From Hathewaya massiliensis (GTDB taxonomy: Bacteria > Bacillota > Clostridia > Clostridiales > Clostridiaceae), in contig NZ_CABFVD010000001.1 of assembly GCF_902143515.1 (NCBI RefSeq), forward strand, positions 1-64,000: a stretch of 64,000 bases of DNA. Reading direction: 5' to 3'. Below, piece by piece: positions 27,815-37,570 of the stretch; within the stretch, counting starts at the first letter, position 1; each line of letters begins with the position of its first letter. The notes under the pieces are model-generated. The model made no database searches. It worked only from the letters and a program-made list of their open reading frames with translations, and was not told the DNA's origin. The translations under genes and the position numbers were made by a program.

Positions 27815-28957
27815 GTGTTTGTAATGATAAATAAGAAAAGTTTTGTGATTTTACTTGCATTGTTACTTTGCCTTCCCATGATAACTGACAAGGCCTTTGC
27901 GACTGAGCTATTTAATGAAGATATTGTTGAAATAAGGAATACTCTAGAAGATAGGGGTTCATATACTGAATTTATTGATGGAAGCCTAAAAGTAGACAAA
28001 CTGGTAATAAAAAAATGGGAAGAAAAAGGATATCAAGACTTTCTGAATTACGATTACTATGAAAAAGGTAGCAATTGGGAATCAACGTTTAACTATTTTA
28101 AAAAAGCAGATAATAATCTAAGGCAAAAATCTAGAAATATAAAAAGTTTTGAAGACGAAGACAAACTATATTTTGATGAATTATTTTATAACAATCTTTT
28201 AGAAGAAGTATATGTAGTTGATTTAGTTAATGCTAATTCTGATACAAAAACAACTCTTGATAATTGGAAATATAACTTGCAATTTTTAATCGACAATTAT
28301 GATTCGATTAAAAATAATAAAAATTCAAATATGCTAGTTATTGATAAGTATATTGAAGCGTATTTGCCTACTCTAGCTACAGAGGATTATCCAGATGAAA
28401 AAGGTGTAAATATTCGAAGTATATCTCCTAAATCTACATCAACCTATAAAAATAAAGTTGTTGCTTATATAGATGCAAATTGGAATAACTATAGTAACAC
28501 AATTAAATATGCATATTATCAAGGTGCAGATTGCGCTAATTTTGTATCACAATGCTTACATGAGGGTGGGATATCCATGAAAGGGACACCTGGAACATCA
28601 TCCTCAGCTAATAATACTAACAATTGGTTTTCGAAAGGAAATAGTCAAAGCTCTGTAAATGTTTCCTCAACATGGAGAGGAGCTAATATGTTCAAATGGC
28701 ATTGGTTAGATCGCACAAGCAAATATAAATTTTTTAACGGTTCAAATAGACCTCTTGAAGATTACTATACTTATGGGGATGTTGGTGACGCTGTTTCTAT
28801 AACTAATGCAAATAAAGCTGCTATTCATACAATGGTAGTTTACAAAAAATCTTTTCCAGAATTGATTCTAGCAGGTCACACAAGCAATACCAGAACTGCC
28901 AAATTTATAGATAAAATATCTCAGTTTGGCGGGGGAATATACATTTTTAAGATGTAA
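27815..28957 (+). CDS. secreted amidase-domain protein (Amidase_6)
   Basis: The 380-residue protein has a signal peptide (hydrophobic stretch at 9-23 ending DKAFA) and a long helical middle. The C-terminal domain (about 215-380) carries YQGADCANFVSQCLHEGG with a likely catalytic cysteine, and histidine in AAIHTMVVY near 346. This matches the putative amidase family Amidase_6 found on spore-former surfaces. It is predicted to act outside the membrane, perhaps on cell wall peptides. It is the only plus-strand non-transposase gene in this accessory stretch. Confidence 0.82.
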   Translation: MFVMINKKSFVILLALLLCLPMITDKAFATELFNEDIVEIRNTLEDRGSYTEFIDGSLKVDKLVIKKWEEKGYQDFLNYDYYEKGSNWESTFNYFKKADNNLRQKSRNIKSFEDEDKLYFDELFYNNLLEEVYVVDLVNANSDTKTTLDNWKYNLQFLIDNYDSIKNNKNSNMLVIDKYIEAYLPTLATEDYPDEKGVNIRSISPKSTSTYKNKVVAYIDANWNNYSNTIKYAYYQGADCANFVSQCLHEGGISMKGTPGTSSSANNTNNWFSKGNSQSSVNVSSTWRGANMFKWHWLDRTSKYKFFNGSNRPLEDYYTYGDVGDAVSITNANKAAIHTMVVYKKSFPELILAGHTSNTRTAKFIDKISQFGGGIYIFKM

Positions 28958-28973
28958 TAGGCTATAAAATATG

Positions 28974-29012
28974 TAAGTCTATACTTAAATGTGTAAGTAT
29001 AGACTTATTGTT
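28974..29012 (+). terminator. terminator of the amidase gene
   Basis: TAAGTCTATACTTA (28974-28987) pairs with TAAGTATAGACTTA (28994-29007), a perfect 14-bp stem with a 6-base loop, followed by TTGTTTA. Confidence 0.75.
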
Positions 29013-29090
29013 TAACTTTAAAATCATGAATTTAATTTGTATTATGAATAATAGAAGGATAATAATATTAAAAGCCTAGGTATTTATTTT

Positions 29091-29555
29091 CTAATACCCA
29101 GAATCATCAATTATCCAGTTACTATTTTTATTATTTCTTATTAGTATCCATTGATAATCCTCATAAGTTGAACCTGCGTTGAAAACAGGATTATCACCTG
29201 AATCATCAACATCAAAATTAGTTAACAATACAATCACATTCTCAGGTTTAGCTCCATTTACCGAGTCTCTACCATTTTCTAAATAAGTTTTAATAAGTTT
29301 ATCTGATTTTTCTTCGTTGTAGCATATCCTTGTTAGAGTAGAAGCTGGAAAATCAAAGTTATATTTTACAACTTTCATCGCATTTTCTATCTCTTGTTTA
29401 TCAAATTTATCAGAATTCCCGATATTTGTTACTAACTTATCACTAATAGAAGCTTCATTATCCTTTACCATCTCCTTATCATTTGATTTTTGATTACAGC
29501 CTACCAATGAAAATACTAACAATATTACAAACAACGAAATAACAATTTTTTTCAT
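29091..29555 (-). CDS. uncharacterised lipoprotein
   Basis: The 154-residue protein begins with a lipoprotein signal (lipobox LVGC, cysteine near residue 20). A Lys/Glu linker and a globular domain follow, ending YQWILIRNNKNSNWIIDDSGY. That style of ending is shared by several Firmicutes lipoprotein families of unknown function. ATG 29555 is chosen because GAGGAGGT lies 7 bases upstream. It is expected on the outer face of the membrane; role unknown. Confidence 0.7.
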   Translation of the reverse strand: MKKIVISLFVILLVFSLVGCNQKSNDKEMVKDNEASISDKLVTNIGNSDKFDKQEIENAMKVVKYNFDFPASTLTRICYNEEKSDKLIKTYLENGRDSVNGAKPENVIVLLTNFDVDDSGDNPVFNAGSTYEDYQWILIRNNKNSNWIIDDSGY

Positions 29556-29661
29556 TAACAATACCTCCTCACTTATATTACGCTTTTATCTACCATTGCA
29601 ATTTAATGATTGCCACAATGCTATTAATTATAATAGAACATTTTACATTTACTACTCTATA

Positions 29662-30174
29662 TTATTTAATTTCAATCCAATATCTTCTTGTTATTCTCTC
29701 AACACCATCAATCACATTTATAATTTTATCTTGCAATACTCCAAAATTTTTTTCGATAACACGAGCAGAACCTAAATTATTATCATTACATGTAATTAAA
29801 ACTTTTTCTAGGCCAATAACTTCTTTTGCATATTTCAAGGCCAAAGAAAGCATAATTGTCCCATATCCTTTATTCCATTTTGAATATCGAATACCATATC
29901 CTATGTTACCACCGAAACATAACAAAGAATCAGTTAATTCATGACGGATTGATACTTCTCCAATAAACTCATCATCTTCTACCAGCCATAAATATGTTGC
30001 TTTAACATAATTAAGAGGTAAATTTTTGCCTGTTTTAAAATTTTGAATTTTTTCAAAAATGTCATATTTTGATGCATCTAAAAATTGATAAGTATCAACT
30101 TCATGCTCAGAAAATTCTTTTATAGCCTCAATATAAGATGAATAATATTTTTTACATGGTGCTATCAATTCCAT
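29662..30174 (-). CDS. GNAT-family N-acetyltransferase
   Basis: The 170-residue protein has the RimJ/RimL-like layout: WLVEDDEFIGEVSIRHEL near 67, GYGIRYSKWNKGYGTIMLSL (motif A) near 94 and LITCNDNNLGSARVIEKNFG near 126. It belongs to the GNAT subgroup that includes predicted cytoplasmic small-molecule acetylators. The third insertion sequence begins 25 bases upstream of its start and probably altered its promoter. Confidence 0.82.
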   Translation of the reverse strand: MELIAPCKKYYSSYIEAIKEFSEHEVDTYQFLDASKYDIFEKIQNFKTGKNLPLNYVKATYLWLVEDDEFIGEVSIRHELTDSLLCFGGNIGYGIRYSKWNKGYGTIMLSLALKYAKEVIGLEKVLITCNDNNLGSARVIEKNFGVLQDKIINVIDGVERITRRYWIEIK

Positions 30175-30279
30175 TTATCTTACCCCCTTAAAATACAAGT
30201 TAGTGTAAAGTTTTTCACACTATATTTTTTACTTTATCTTTATATATCAAGGGTTACAGAATTTTTTTAAACAAAAAAA

Positions 30280-30347
30280 CAATGACCCCCTTTTTTATGC
30301 TATAATTGAATCGCCAAAACCCAAAATAACATGAAAGGATGTCATTG
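30280..30347 (+). promoter_or_regulatory. hairpin sequestering the transposase ribosome binding site
   Basis: CAATGACCCCCTTT (30280-30293) pairs with AAAGGATGTCATTG (30334-30347) except for two central bases. The right arm holds the AAAGGA ribosome site, and the ATG follows at 30350. Confidence 0.6.
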
Positions 30348-30349
30348 CT

Positions 30350-31792
30350 ATGGATTCAATTATAACTTATTTACTTTTATATATTCAATACCAAAACAAA
30401 ATTATTTTAGAACTTTTTTTATTTATATCTAAATATATTCCTCTTAAACAATTGGTTTTTGAGGATTCACATAGTCCTGAATATCAGAAGTTTAAGGTGG
30501 ATAAACTTCCTAAAATCTTCAATTCAGAACCTGTTGATTATCAATTGCTTTTAGCTTATTACAAGAACAGGTACGGAAAAACTGTTAAGCCAGTAAATCG
30601 TAGGTCTGAAAGTGCAAAAGTTGGTGAATCTACCGTGTGCCCTCGTTGTGGTGCTCCGCACAAATACATTTACAAAAATAATGGTTCTAAAGGTCAATAT
30701 CAGTGTAAAGTATGTGGAGAGTTATTTAACGAAATAAATATCTATAATAGACCTTTAGCTTTACGTTGCCCTTATTGTGGACATATTTTAACACCTAAGA
30801 AAGATCGTAAGCATTTTAGAATACATAAATGTGTTAATCCTAAGTGTTCTTACTACCGCAATAACTTAGACAAGCTGCCTAAAGACTTAAGTGACGCTGA
30901 TAAACACAAGTACAAGCTCCACTACATCTATCGTGAGTTCACCATAGATTTCTTTAAAATGGACTTACATGAACTTCCTTCTAGAGCAATTAACTTTAAG
31001 TATAAGAAGTTTAATGCCCACATTATGGGGCTTTGCCTTACTTATCACGTTAATCTTAAGCTATCTACTAGACAGACAGCACATGCCTTGGAAGAAGTAC
31101 ACGGCATAAAGATTTCACATACAATGGTTGCTAATTATGCTATGACTGCTGCCGCAGTTATAAAGCCTTTTGTTGACACATTTGACTACAAACCATCTAA
31201 TATTCTTTCAGCTGATGAAACCTATATCAAGGTAAAAGGTATAAAACATTACGTTTGGATTATCATGGATGCCTGTAAGAAGTCTATCTTAGGCTATCAA
31301 GTATCTGATACTCGTGCTGTAGGTCCATGTATCCTCACTATGCGTATGGCTTTTGAGAAGTTTAAAAAATTCCCTAATAAAGCCTTAAAATTCATTGCAG
31401 ACGGCTATAGTGCCTATCCTCTTGCAAGTCAACAGTGCAAAATAGTTAATGGATGGGACTTTGATGTTACTCAAGTTATCGGACTCACCAATGATGATGC
31501 TGTATCCACCGAATTTCGTTGGGTAAAGCAAGTAGTAGAACGACTTAACCGCACCTTCAAATCTTCTTATCGCGTTACCTGCGGTTATGGAAGCGAGAAT
31601 GGTGCACTTTATGGCGTTTCCCTTTGGGTTGCCTATTATAACTTTCTACGTCCTCATCCTTATAACTACTGGAAGCCACTAAATGAGATAGATATTTTAA
31701 CTAATGCGGGCAATATGCCTGCTAAGTGGCAATTACTTATTTATCTTGGTCAACAAACAATATTAAAGATGCAAGCTGAAAACTCTGCTTAA
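30350..31792 (+). CDS. DDE transposase with N-terminal zinc ribbons
   Basis: The 480-residue transposase has an N-terminal helical part and CxxC-type zinc-binding segments CPRCGAPHKYIY near 97, CKVCGELF near 118 and CPYCGHIL near 139. The C-terminal catalytic core has LSADETYIKVKG near 285, FIADGYSAYPL near 354 and an ERLNRTFKSSYR segment near 400 (the DDE residues). The layout resembles the DDE_Tnp_IS240 group. The frame is intact. Confidence 0.88.
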   Translation: MDSIITYLLLYIQYQNKIILELFLFISKYIPLKQLVFEDSHSPEYQKFKVDKLPKIFNSEPVDYQLLLAYYKNRYGKTVKPVNRRSESAKVGESTVCPRCGAPHKYIYKNNGSKGQYQCKVCGELFNEINIYNRPLALRCPYCGHILTPKKDRKHFRIHKCVNPKCSYYRNNLDKLPKDLSDADKHKYKLHYIYREFTIDFFKMDLHELPSRAINFKYKKFNAHIMGLCLTYHVNLKLSTRQTAHALEEVHGIKISHTMVANYAMTAAAVIKPFVDTFDYKPSNILSADETYIKVKGIKHYVWIIMDACKKSILGYQVSDTRAVGPCILTMRMAFEKFKKFPNKALKFIADGYSAYPLASQQCKIVNGWDFDVTQVIGLTNDDAVSTEFRWVKQVVERLNRTFKSSYRVTCGYGSENGALYGVSLWVAYYNFLRPHPYNYWKPLNEIDILTNAGNMPAKWQLLIYLGQQTILKMQAENSA

Positions 31793-32010
31793 TTTAGTTA
31801 TAAAGTAAATATACGATATTTCTGAGCCACTACGTGGATAAATTAATGTGGTGATTAGCAATATCAAAAATTTTCCTTCTCTGAAAAGGATTTTTTGTCA
31901 TGCTCAAAATTCGTTAATCCATCTTTAAATCACAAAGTATTTTAGTATTCTACGCCCTTCGGGCAAAACATTTTTAAACTTAACTTTTTCATATTTCACT
32001 TTACACTATC

Positions 32011-32266
32011 AAATACAATATTCTTTACTTCACAAAATCCCACTATTGCGCAAAATTATAAAATTGCAAAGCAAGACTGATGTCCCAATCTTGCACAATA
32101 CCAAACTCAATTTTGAGTTTTTCATACCTGTTTTTTTCATGTGGCATTATTTTAAACATAGATTAATGCACAAGATTCAGCAACTCCATATAAATTTACA
32201 TAAGCGCATCTTTGTTCTTTGATGTCTGATATATTCAATTTAATTCACAATTTTTTTAATTTTGAT
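32011..32266. other. intergenic region with a small HD-domain protein relic
   Basis: This region follows the third insertion sequence. On the minus strand around 32147-32236 a short frame reads SDIKEQRCAYVNLYGVAESC then ALIYV-stop, which resembles the N-terminal end of HD-domain phosphohydrolases of Firmicutes. No continuation is present, so if real it is a fragment. Several short inverted repeats occur at 32040-32120 without a clear purpose. Confidence 0.35.
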
Positions 32267-32785
32267 TTAGATCATATTATGTGTTTTGCTTAAGTAGTCC
32301 TGTTTAGTTAATTCAACAATATTATCTGAAACTCTTTTAAATCCAACTTTCATAAACACTTTTTCTGCTGATATTCTTGATTTTGGAAAATCATCAAAGA
32401 CCTTATATGCTCTTAACTCTCTAAAAGCAGTATCAACTAACAATTTTAATGCTTGTTCACTAAATCCATTTCCCCTATATTTTGCTTCAACTATTATATT
32501 AACACAGTAAGAATTTTTTTCACTGACATATCGTAGAGCAACCTCACCAATAGGTCTATTTTCATCAACTTTAATGATATATGCATAATATCTTTCTGGC
32601 ATATTATTAACCCATCGGGAAAACCAATCCCTCCAAAGATTTTCCTTAAATTCTATACATCCTGTTCCCTCATTCTCTCCATATCCTATATTGTAAGACA
32701 TTGTTTCTCTATCTGATAAAAGTTTTCTTCTATATTCTAGTTCTTCAAGTTTAGGTATTCTTAATTTTATTTTGTTACTTTCCAT
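32267..32785 (-). CDS. GNAT-family N-acetyltransferase
   Basis: The 172-residue protein has GEVALRYVSEKNSYCVNIIV (strands beta4-beta5) near 86 and motif A VEAKYRGNGFSEQALKLLV near 107. KVFMKVGFKRVSDNIVEL closes the fold. ATG 32785 is preceded by GGGAG at 8 bases; an in-frame TTG at 32809 lies further upstream. It is a lone gene and its acceptor is unknown. Confidence 0.82.
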   Translation of the reverse strand: MESNKIKLRIPKLEELEYRRKLLSDRETMSYNIGYGENEGTGCIEFKENLWRDWFSRWVNNMPERYYAYIIKVDENRPIGEVALRYVSEKNSYCVNIIVEAKYRGNGFSEQALKLLVDTAFRELRAYKVFDDFPKSRISAEKVFMKVGFKRVSDNIVELTKQDYLSKTHNMI

Positions 32786-32908
32786 TTTTATTCTCCCTAT
32801 ATTAAACAAGCTGTTTTCCTTAAAAATGATATTTTTTCAAATATTAGGTTATGAAATGAATAAATGGCTTTAAATTCATCTTTTTATAATATTTTCTCTC
32901 TCTGAAAT

Positions 32909-33754
32909 TTATTTGAAACTATATCCTTGAAAATCATTAACCATTTTGTATCCTATTCTTGTATAAATTCCATTTGAAGTAGGATTAGATAAATCTGTGA
33001 ATAAGGAGCAAAACTTGTAACCCTTATCTAGTAAATGTTGGCTTAAAGTTGCAACACACGAAGATGCATAACCATTTCCCCTATACTCTTTTGGGGTGTA
33101 TACCATATTTACAACTATACCATTTTTTGTTTCCCTTGCAGTACATGCCATTGAGAGAGGCTTTTTATCATACCATATATATAATTGTTTATTTTTTATT
33201 TTATCTTGCGCAATTTCTATAGACTTTTCTTCAGTTATATTAGTACCCTCATCATTTTCCAAATCTCTTATCCATTTTGAGATTATTTCCAAATCGCTTT
33301 TTTCTCCAATTCTAAATTTCCCACTACTTATATGGATTTCATTAACTTTCTGTAGCTCATAGACTCTCATATCTAAACCTTTTATTAAATTACATCTAAT
33401 GCTTTCAGTCCAAATACTTGCAAATAACTGAGAAAGTTTTAATGGTGCAATAACCCCCTCAACAGACCATTCTTCAGCAATAAGATCTTTAACTATACAT
33501 TCTATTTCTTCTGTAATGTCTATTTTATTGCTATAAAGTACAATTGACAATGGTGGAGTCATCATTGCAACAAGTTAAATTCCATCTTTACTACTTATTA
33601 CTGCAAAATAAGGTTGTTTTTCAAAATTCCCTGGATCACTGGCTAACTTAAGACAAGTCCCTAAAATTATATTATTTACTCATTCATTCTCTTCAAGAAA
33701 CTTTTGCGTATCTACCAAAAAATCTTTAGCATTGTTATATTTTATGATTTTCAA
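32909..33754 (-). pseudogene. GNAT acetyltransferase with two in-frame stop codons
   Basis: From a TTG at 33754 (GGGGGTAG upstream) one frame runs 282 codons to TAG-type stop 32909 but is broken twice: FLEENE-stop-VNN and SKDGI-stop-LVAMMTPP. The reading around both stops matches the usual two-domain GNAT family, whose C-terminal half has motif A VYTPKEYRGNGYASSCVATL and a terminal LYTRIGYKM-like segment. The intact C-terminal 218 codons alone lack the N-terminal domain, so I call the whole gene inactive. Confidence 0.8.
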
Positions 33755-33856
33755 AAGACTACCCCCAATACATAATAATTTATAAACATAAAATAATAAT
33801 TTTATTATAAATAATTAATCCTAAAGCTTATTTAAGCTTAAATCTAAATTTGGAAT

Positions 33857-34408
33857 TTATCGCTCACTTTTCAGTAAAGAGTAGTAACATGCATCACAAA
33901 CTCCTTGATTATTCCAATCTGCATTCCTTAGAGTCCCCTCGTATTTCATACCACACTTTTTCATAACTGCACCAGAATTCATATTTCTTGGGTCATGTCT
34001 TGATTCTATACGTTGTACATCAACCTTTTCAAATAAAAATTCCATAACATAATGTAATGCTTCTGATGTAATGCCCTTATTCCACCATTCTTGTCCAATA
34101 CAATATCCTATATGTACCTTGCCAACAGCATCATCATGTGAAACCACACTAATTGTTCCAATTGGTTCAGAACCATTTTTCTTTAAAACAATTGCCCACT
34201 GATAGAAATCACTTTTAAAATAATTATCTATCCACTCTTCCAATACTTTTTTACTTACAGAAATATCCTCATGTGCTGGCCACATTAAAAACTTAGTTAC
34301 TTCTTTATTGGATGCCCAGTTCCTAAACATTGCGTCTGTATCTTCTAATGTAAACCTACGTAATATTAGTCTCTCTGTTTCTATATATTCTGTTCCACAA
34401 TGATTCAT
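33857..34408 (-). CDS. GNAT-family N-acetyltransferase (RimJ/RimL-like)
   Basis: The 183-residue protein begins ETERLILRRFTLEDTDAMF near residue 10, the typical RimJ/RimL start. It has GYCIGQEWWNKGITSEALHY (motif A) near 103 and SRHDPRNMNSGAVMKKCGM near 140. I chose ATG 34408, which has AGAGGAGAT just upstream; the longer ATG at 34435 overlaps the end of the phosphotransferase gene by 10 bases. The two genes are probably co-transcribed. Confidence 0.83.
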   Translation of the reverse strand: MNHCGTEYIETERLILRRFTLEDTDAMFRNWASNKEVTKFLMWPAHEDISVSKKVLEEWIDNYFKSDFYQWAIVLKKNGSEPIGTISVVSHDDAVGKVHIGYCIGQEWWNKGITSEALHYVMEFLFEKVDVQRIESRHDPRNMNSGAVMKKCGMKYEGTLRNADWNNQGVCDACYYSLLKSER

Positions 34409-34425
34409 TATATCTCCTCTTTCAC

Positions 34426-35421
34426 TTACAGCCACTCCTTTAGTAGCTTTATTTTCTCTTCATATCGATATAGTTCTCTTATTGTTATAATTACCTGTTG
34501 TTCGCCCATACATATTTCATCTTCGCTGGTTAATTCTATACCCAGTGCTCTTTTCAAATTATATTCCAACCATCCAAGCATACCTTCATATCCACTATCT
34601 AGTACTAGATCCCAATTTACTTCATCCATACATTTATGTTCTTTATATGCATTAAGGAGAGCCACAAAGTGCTTCTTAACTAGTCCACCATTTCCATCAT
34701 CAGCCCAATAGTTTAACACTTCCAATAATTCTTGATAAGGATTTATATATCCTGCAGCTTCCCAATCGATCAAATAAGGATCACTTCCCTGCCACATCAC
34801 ATTTTTGGGATCTAAGTCTCTATGACTAATCACCTTATTTTTAGATAATACAGCTTTTGCATTCAATGCTTTTAGATTCCATTTTATTAGGTTTTCAAGT
34901 GATTTTTCATATACGGAAAACCATATTGTATTTTCTTTTGTCCTCATTTTGTGATATTTATTCCACTCAAATAATTGTTCTACTTCCGCATCTACGACTA
35001 CCCCTAAAACAGAAATGTCTAGACTATGTATCTTTCCAAGTAAATCACCAATTACATAACAATGCTCTTCACTTATATCAGGTGGAAACATGGATTTTCC
35101 ATCTATCCAATTAAAAATCATAAAGTATTCTTCTTTAAATAAATGTACATGATTACCATTAATCTCTTTTGCCAAAATAGCTGGAACCTCTAAGCTAAGT
35201 ATAGCTGAAATCTTTTCCGAATTTTTCATGTTTTTTAAGGCACTTTCTCGTTTCATGATCATTGAATTCAAGCATTTAATTGCGTACTCTCCTTTATTTG
35301 TAGTAACTTTGTATAACTTATGTAACAATCCACCCTTAATTTCTACTGGTTGCTTTATGACCATACCTAATCCAAAGGTTTTGCAAAATTCAATAAGTTG
35401 TTTTTCATAATCTTTTACCAC
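34426..35421 (-). CDS. APH/choline-kinase-like phosphotransferase
   Basis: The 331-residue protein has the aminoglycoside/choline phosphotransferase fold. YAIKCLNSMI near 42 gives the ATP lysine, the catalytic loop is VISHRDLDPKNVMWQG near 197-212, and the metal-binding motif is PYLIDWEAAGYINPYQELL near 217. Relatives phosphorylate aminoglycosides, macrolides, choline or thiamine; substrate is not predictable. Its end overlaps the upstream extension of the GNAT frame, suggesting a two-gene unit. Confidence 0.82.
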   Translation of the reverse strand: MVKDYEKQLIEFCKTFGLGMVIKQPVEIKGGLLHKLYKVTTNKGEYAIKCLNSMIMKRESALKNMKNSEKISAILSLEVPAILAKEINGNHVHLFKEEYFMIFNWIDGKSMFPPDISEEHCYVIGDLLGKIHSLDISVLGVVVDAEVEQLFEWNKYHKMRTKENTIWFSVYEKSLENLIKWNLKALNAKAVLSKNKVISHRDLDPKNVMWQGSDPYLIDWEAAGYINPYQELLEVLNYWADDGNGGLVKKHFVALLNAYKEHKCMDEVNWDLVLDSGYEGMLGWLEYNLKRALGIELTSEDEICMGEQQVIITIRELYRYEEKIKLLKEWL

Positions 35422-35487
35422 AATTCTCCCCCTTTGCTATAAGCAAATTCATGATTCTTAATTGTCAACTCTCATTTAAAACAAGCC

Positions 35488-36048
35488 TTATTTTAAAATA
35501 ATCTTTTCAAAATCCTTTTTTAATAAATCCATATATATAACATCTACAAATTTTCCAACGCTACCATCAAAATATCCTTCTCTAATTATTCCTATTTCTT
35601 TAAAACCTAATTTTTTATAAAGATTTTGAGCTCTATTGTTATCGTGCATAGTTGTTAACTCTATTTTATTAAGGTTTAAATGCCTAAACAAATATTTTAA
35701 AAAATTATATAGAGTGTCTTCCCCATATCCCTTACCTTGCTCATCTATCTCACAAATCTTTATACCTATCTCACATTTTTGATTTCTTGAATCCCAATCA
35801 CTATAGCAAAGTTCACCTATTGGTTTAAGATTTTCTTTTTTACAAATTATAAACCTTTTACTTTTTACATATATATCTGAACTCTCTATATCCTTTAATA
35901 TTTTTAATCTTATGGATTCTTTACTCTCCATAAGTCCACATGAAAATCCTGAATGAGCCATGATTTCTCCACTATTCCACCATTTGTAAAGATAGTTCTC
36001 GTCCTCTAATTCAAGTTGTCTTATTAAAATGTTCTTTCCTTCTACCAT
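35488..36048 (-). CDS. GNAT-family N-acetyltransferase
   Basis: The 186-residue protein begins VEGKNILIRQLELEDENYLY, has IGIKICEIDEQGKGYGEDTLYN (motif A) near 92 and ELTTMHDNNRAQNLYKKLGF near 130. This is the RimJ/RimL-like form. It lies 66 bases upstream of the phosphotransferase start, so read-through is possible. Acceptor unknown. Confidence 0.83.
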   Translation of the reverse strand: MVEGKNILIRQLELEDENYLYKWWNSGEIMAHSGFSCGLMESKESIRLKILKDIESSDIYVKSKRFIICKKENLKPIGELCYSDWDSRNQKCEIGIKICEIDEQGKGYGEDTLYNFLKYLFRHLNLNKIELTTMHDNNRAQNLYKKLGFKEIGIIREGYFDGSVGKFVDVIYMDLLKKDFEKIILK

Positions 36049-36146
36049 ACCTGTACACCCCTAATTCTTCAAAAATTATCTAATAAAATTTATCTACAAT
36101 CTTTTTAATATTCAAAACAGTTTAATTGCTAAAGAATCCTATTTCT

Positions 36147-36902
36147 CTAATAGGTTTTTCTCTTTTTTGAATAAAGTTCAGCCCAGGCAGGGAAAAAACC
36201 AGCATTTATAGCTATGTTTTGAGAGTAAATATGAGATTCTGCCGTACCGTAAAATGGTACTTTTCCTCGTCTCAAAACTTCATTTTTTAAGAGTGCAACT
36301 AAATTTGTTCCTATGCCCCTACCCCTATACTGTGGTAAAACATCAATGCCTATTTGCCATATAGTTTTGCCATCTGAACTCGCTCCTGCCATACCCATTA
36401 TGTTACTTCCATCTAAAGCTGCAACTGCAAGCATGTCTGGATGATTTTTATCAAAGGCAAATGCTTCTTGAAACCTATTATCACCTTTAAATTGTAAAAT
36501 ATCTGCATATTCATACCATTTTATATTAATCGTAGGATTTGTTTCCACTTTATTAAGTTTTGGAAGATAATAATGATGAACATCTGCAATTTCATGTCCA
36601 AACCCCTGTAATTTCTTATCTATTTCTCGAAGTTTTGGATACTCGAAAAACCATGCAGCATCTCTTTTTAAAAGTTTTTCTTCACACCAAGAAATCATTT
36701 TTGCTTCTGTACTAATAATTGCTGTGCCACCAAAGCAAAGTACTTTAAAAAAGCATCCATCACTTTCATATATTCGTCTGCCTTCAATAAGCTTATTTTC
36801 AACTACTGCATTTTCTCTCTTATCAAAATCAGATATAAGACAGTTATAATCCAAGGATAATTGAGCCTTAGCCACTTCTAAAACATCAGCTTTACTTCTC
36901 AT
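36147..36902 (-). CDS. two-domain GNAT-family N-acetyltransferase
   Basis: The 251-residue protein is longer than the surrounding acetyltransferases. The N-terminal 125 residues are a GNAT-like non-catalytic half (GRRIYESDGCFFKVLCFGGT near 42). The C-terminal half holds motif A as IDVLPQYRGRGIGTNLVALL near 191 and the segment HIYSQNIAINAGFFPAW near 224. The pattern fits the tandem GNAT/FR47-like group. Acceptor unknown. Confidence 0.82.
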   Translation of the reverse strand: MRSKADVLEVAKAQLSLDYNCLISDFDKRENAVVENKLIEGRRIYESDGCFFKVLCFGGTAIISTEAKMISWCEEKLLKRDAAWFFEYPKLREIDKKLQGFGHEIADVHHYYLPKLNKVETNPTINIKWYEYADILQFKGDNRFQEAFAFDKNHPDMLAVAALDGSNIMGMAGASSDGKTIWQIGIDVLPQYRGRGIGTNLVALLKNEVLRRGKVPFYGTAESHIYSQNIAINAGFFPAWAELYSKKRKTY

Positions 36903-36976
36903 ATATTAGCTCCTTATATAAACATAATATATACTTTCAATTTTTAAATATAATTCCCGATTTAAATTTCTTCTCT

Positions 36977-37510
36977 TTATTTCTTATAGTACTCATCTCT
37001 CAAAAGTCCCATAACTATATCATCATAGTACTCCCCATCTCTAAATATCTCTTTTCGTAATACTCCTTCTATTTTAAACCCACATTTCTCATAACATTTT
37101 ATAGCTCGTTTATTATACTCAAAAACATTTAGTTTAATTTTGTGTATATTCATCTGCTGGAAGATAAATTTAATTAAAATATTTAAAGCATCTGTTCCAT
37201 AGCCTTTGTTCCAGTATTCCTTATCACCTATAAATATACCAATAGTTACTACACTGTTTTTCCAATCAAGTTTGTTTATCCCACATCCACCTATATACTT
37301 ACTTTCATCCAGGGTTTCAATGGCAAAATCATAAGTCTCATTTGCTGCAGACAATTTTTCAAACCATTTTTCTTCGTCCTCATAAGTATATAAATAAGGA
37401 ATGCCTGGATTTATCATTTTCTTTACTTCTACATCATTTATAAATTTTTGAGCTAATTTAATATCTTCTTTTTTATATTCACGTAATCTAACTTTTTCAC
37501 CTGTATACAT
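36977..37510 (-). CDS. GNAT-family N-acetyltransferase (RimJ/RimL-like)
   Basis: The 177-residue protein has TGEKVRLREYKKEDIKLAQK at the start, GIFIGDKEYWNKGYGTDALN (motif A) near 90 and VFEYNKRAIKCYEKCGFKIE near 127. ATG 37510 follows AAGGAGTG at 7 bases; the frame also has a GTG at 37519 inside that site. Its decayed relative lies 60 bases downstream in transcription terms at 37571-37886, where the same family is seen. Confidence 0.83.
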   Translation of the reverse strand: MYTGEKVRLREYKKEDIKLAQKFINDVEVKKMINPGIPYLYTYEDEEKWFEKLSAANETYDFAIETLDESKYIGGCGINKLDWKNSVVTIGIFIGDKEYWNKGYGTDALNILIKFIFQQMNIHKIKLNVFEYNKRAIKCYEKCGFKIEGVLRKEIFRDGEYYDDIVMGLLRDEYYKK

Positions 37511-37570
37511 AAATTTCACTCCTTAAAATTAATATTTTTATTTGCTATTATTATTTTTATAAATTATTCT

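Larger units (their letters stand above)
30199..32010 (+). mobile_element. insertion sequence with DDE transposase and 8-bp target duplication
   Basis: The tips are short inverted repeats, GTTAGTGTAAAG at 30199-30210 and the complement of GATAGTGTAAAG at 31999-32010. A perfect 8-bp direct repeat AAATACAA flanks the element (30191-30198 and 32011-32018). The 8-bp duplication and IS240-type transposase suggest an IS6-like element, though I cannot assign the group firmly. It sits in the promoter region of the GNAT gene at 29662. Confidence 0.85.

Noticed and set aside
27793-27999. Minus-strand frame overlapping the start of the amidase gene
   Set aside because: It is antisense to a clear signal peptide gene and has no supporting motif or ribosome site.
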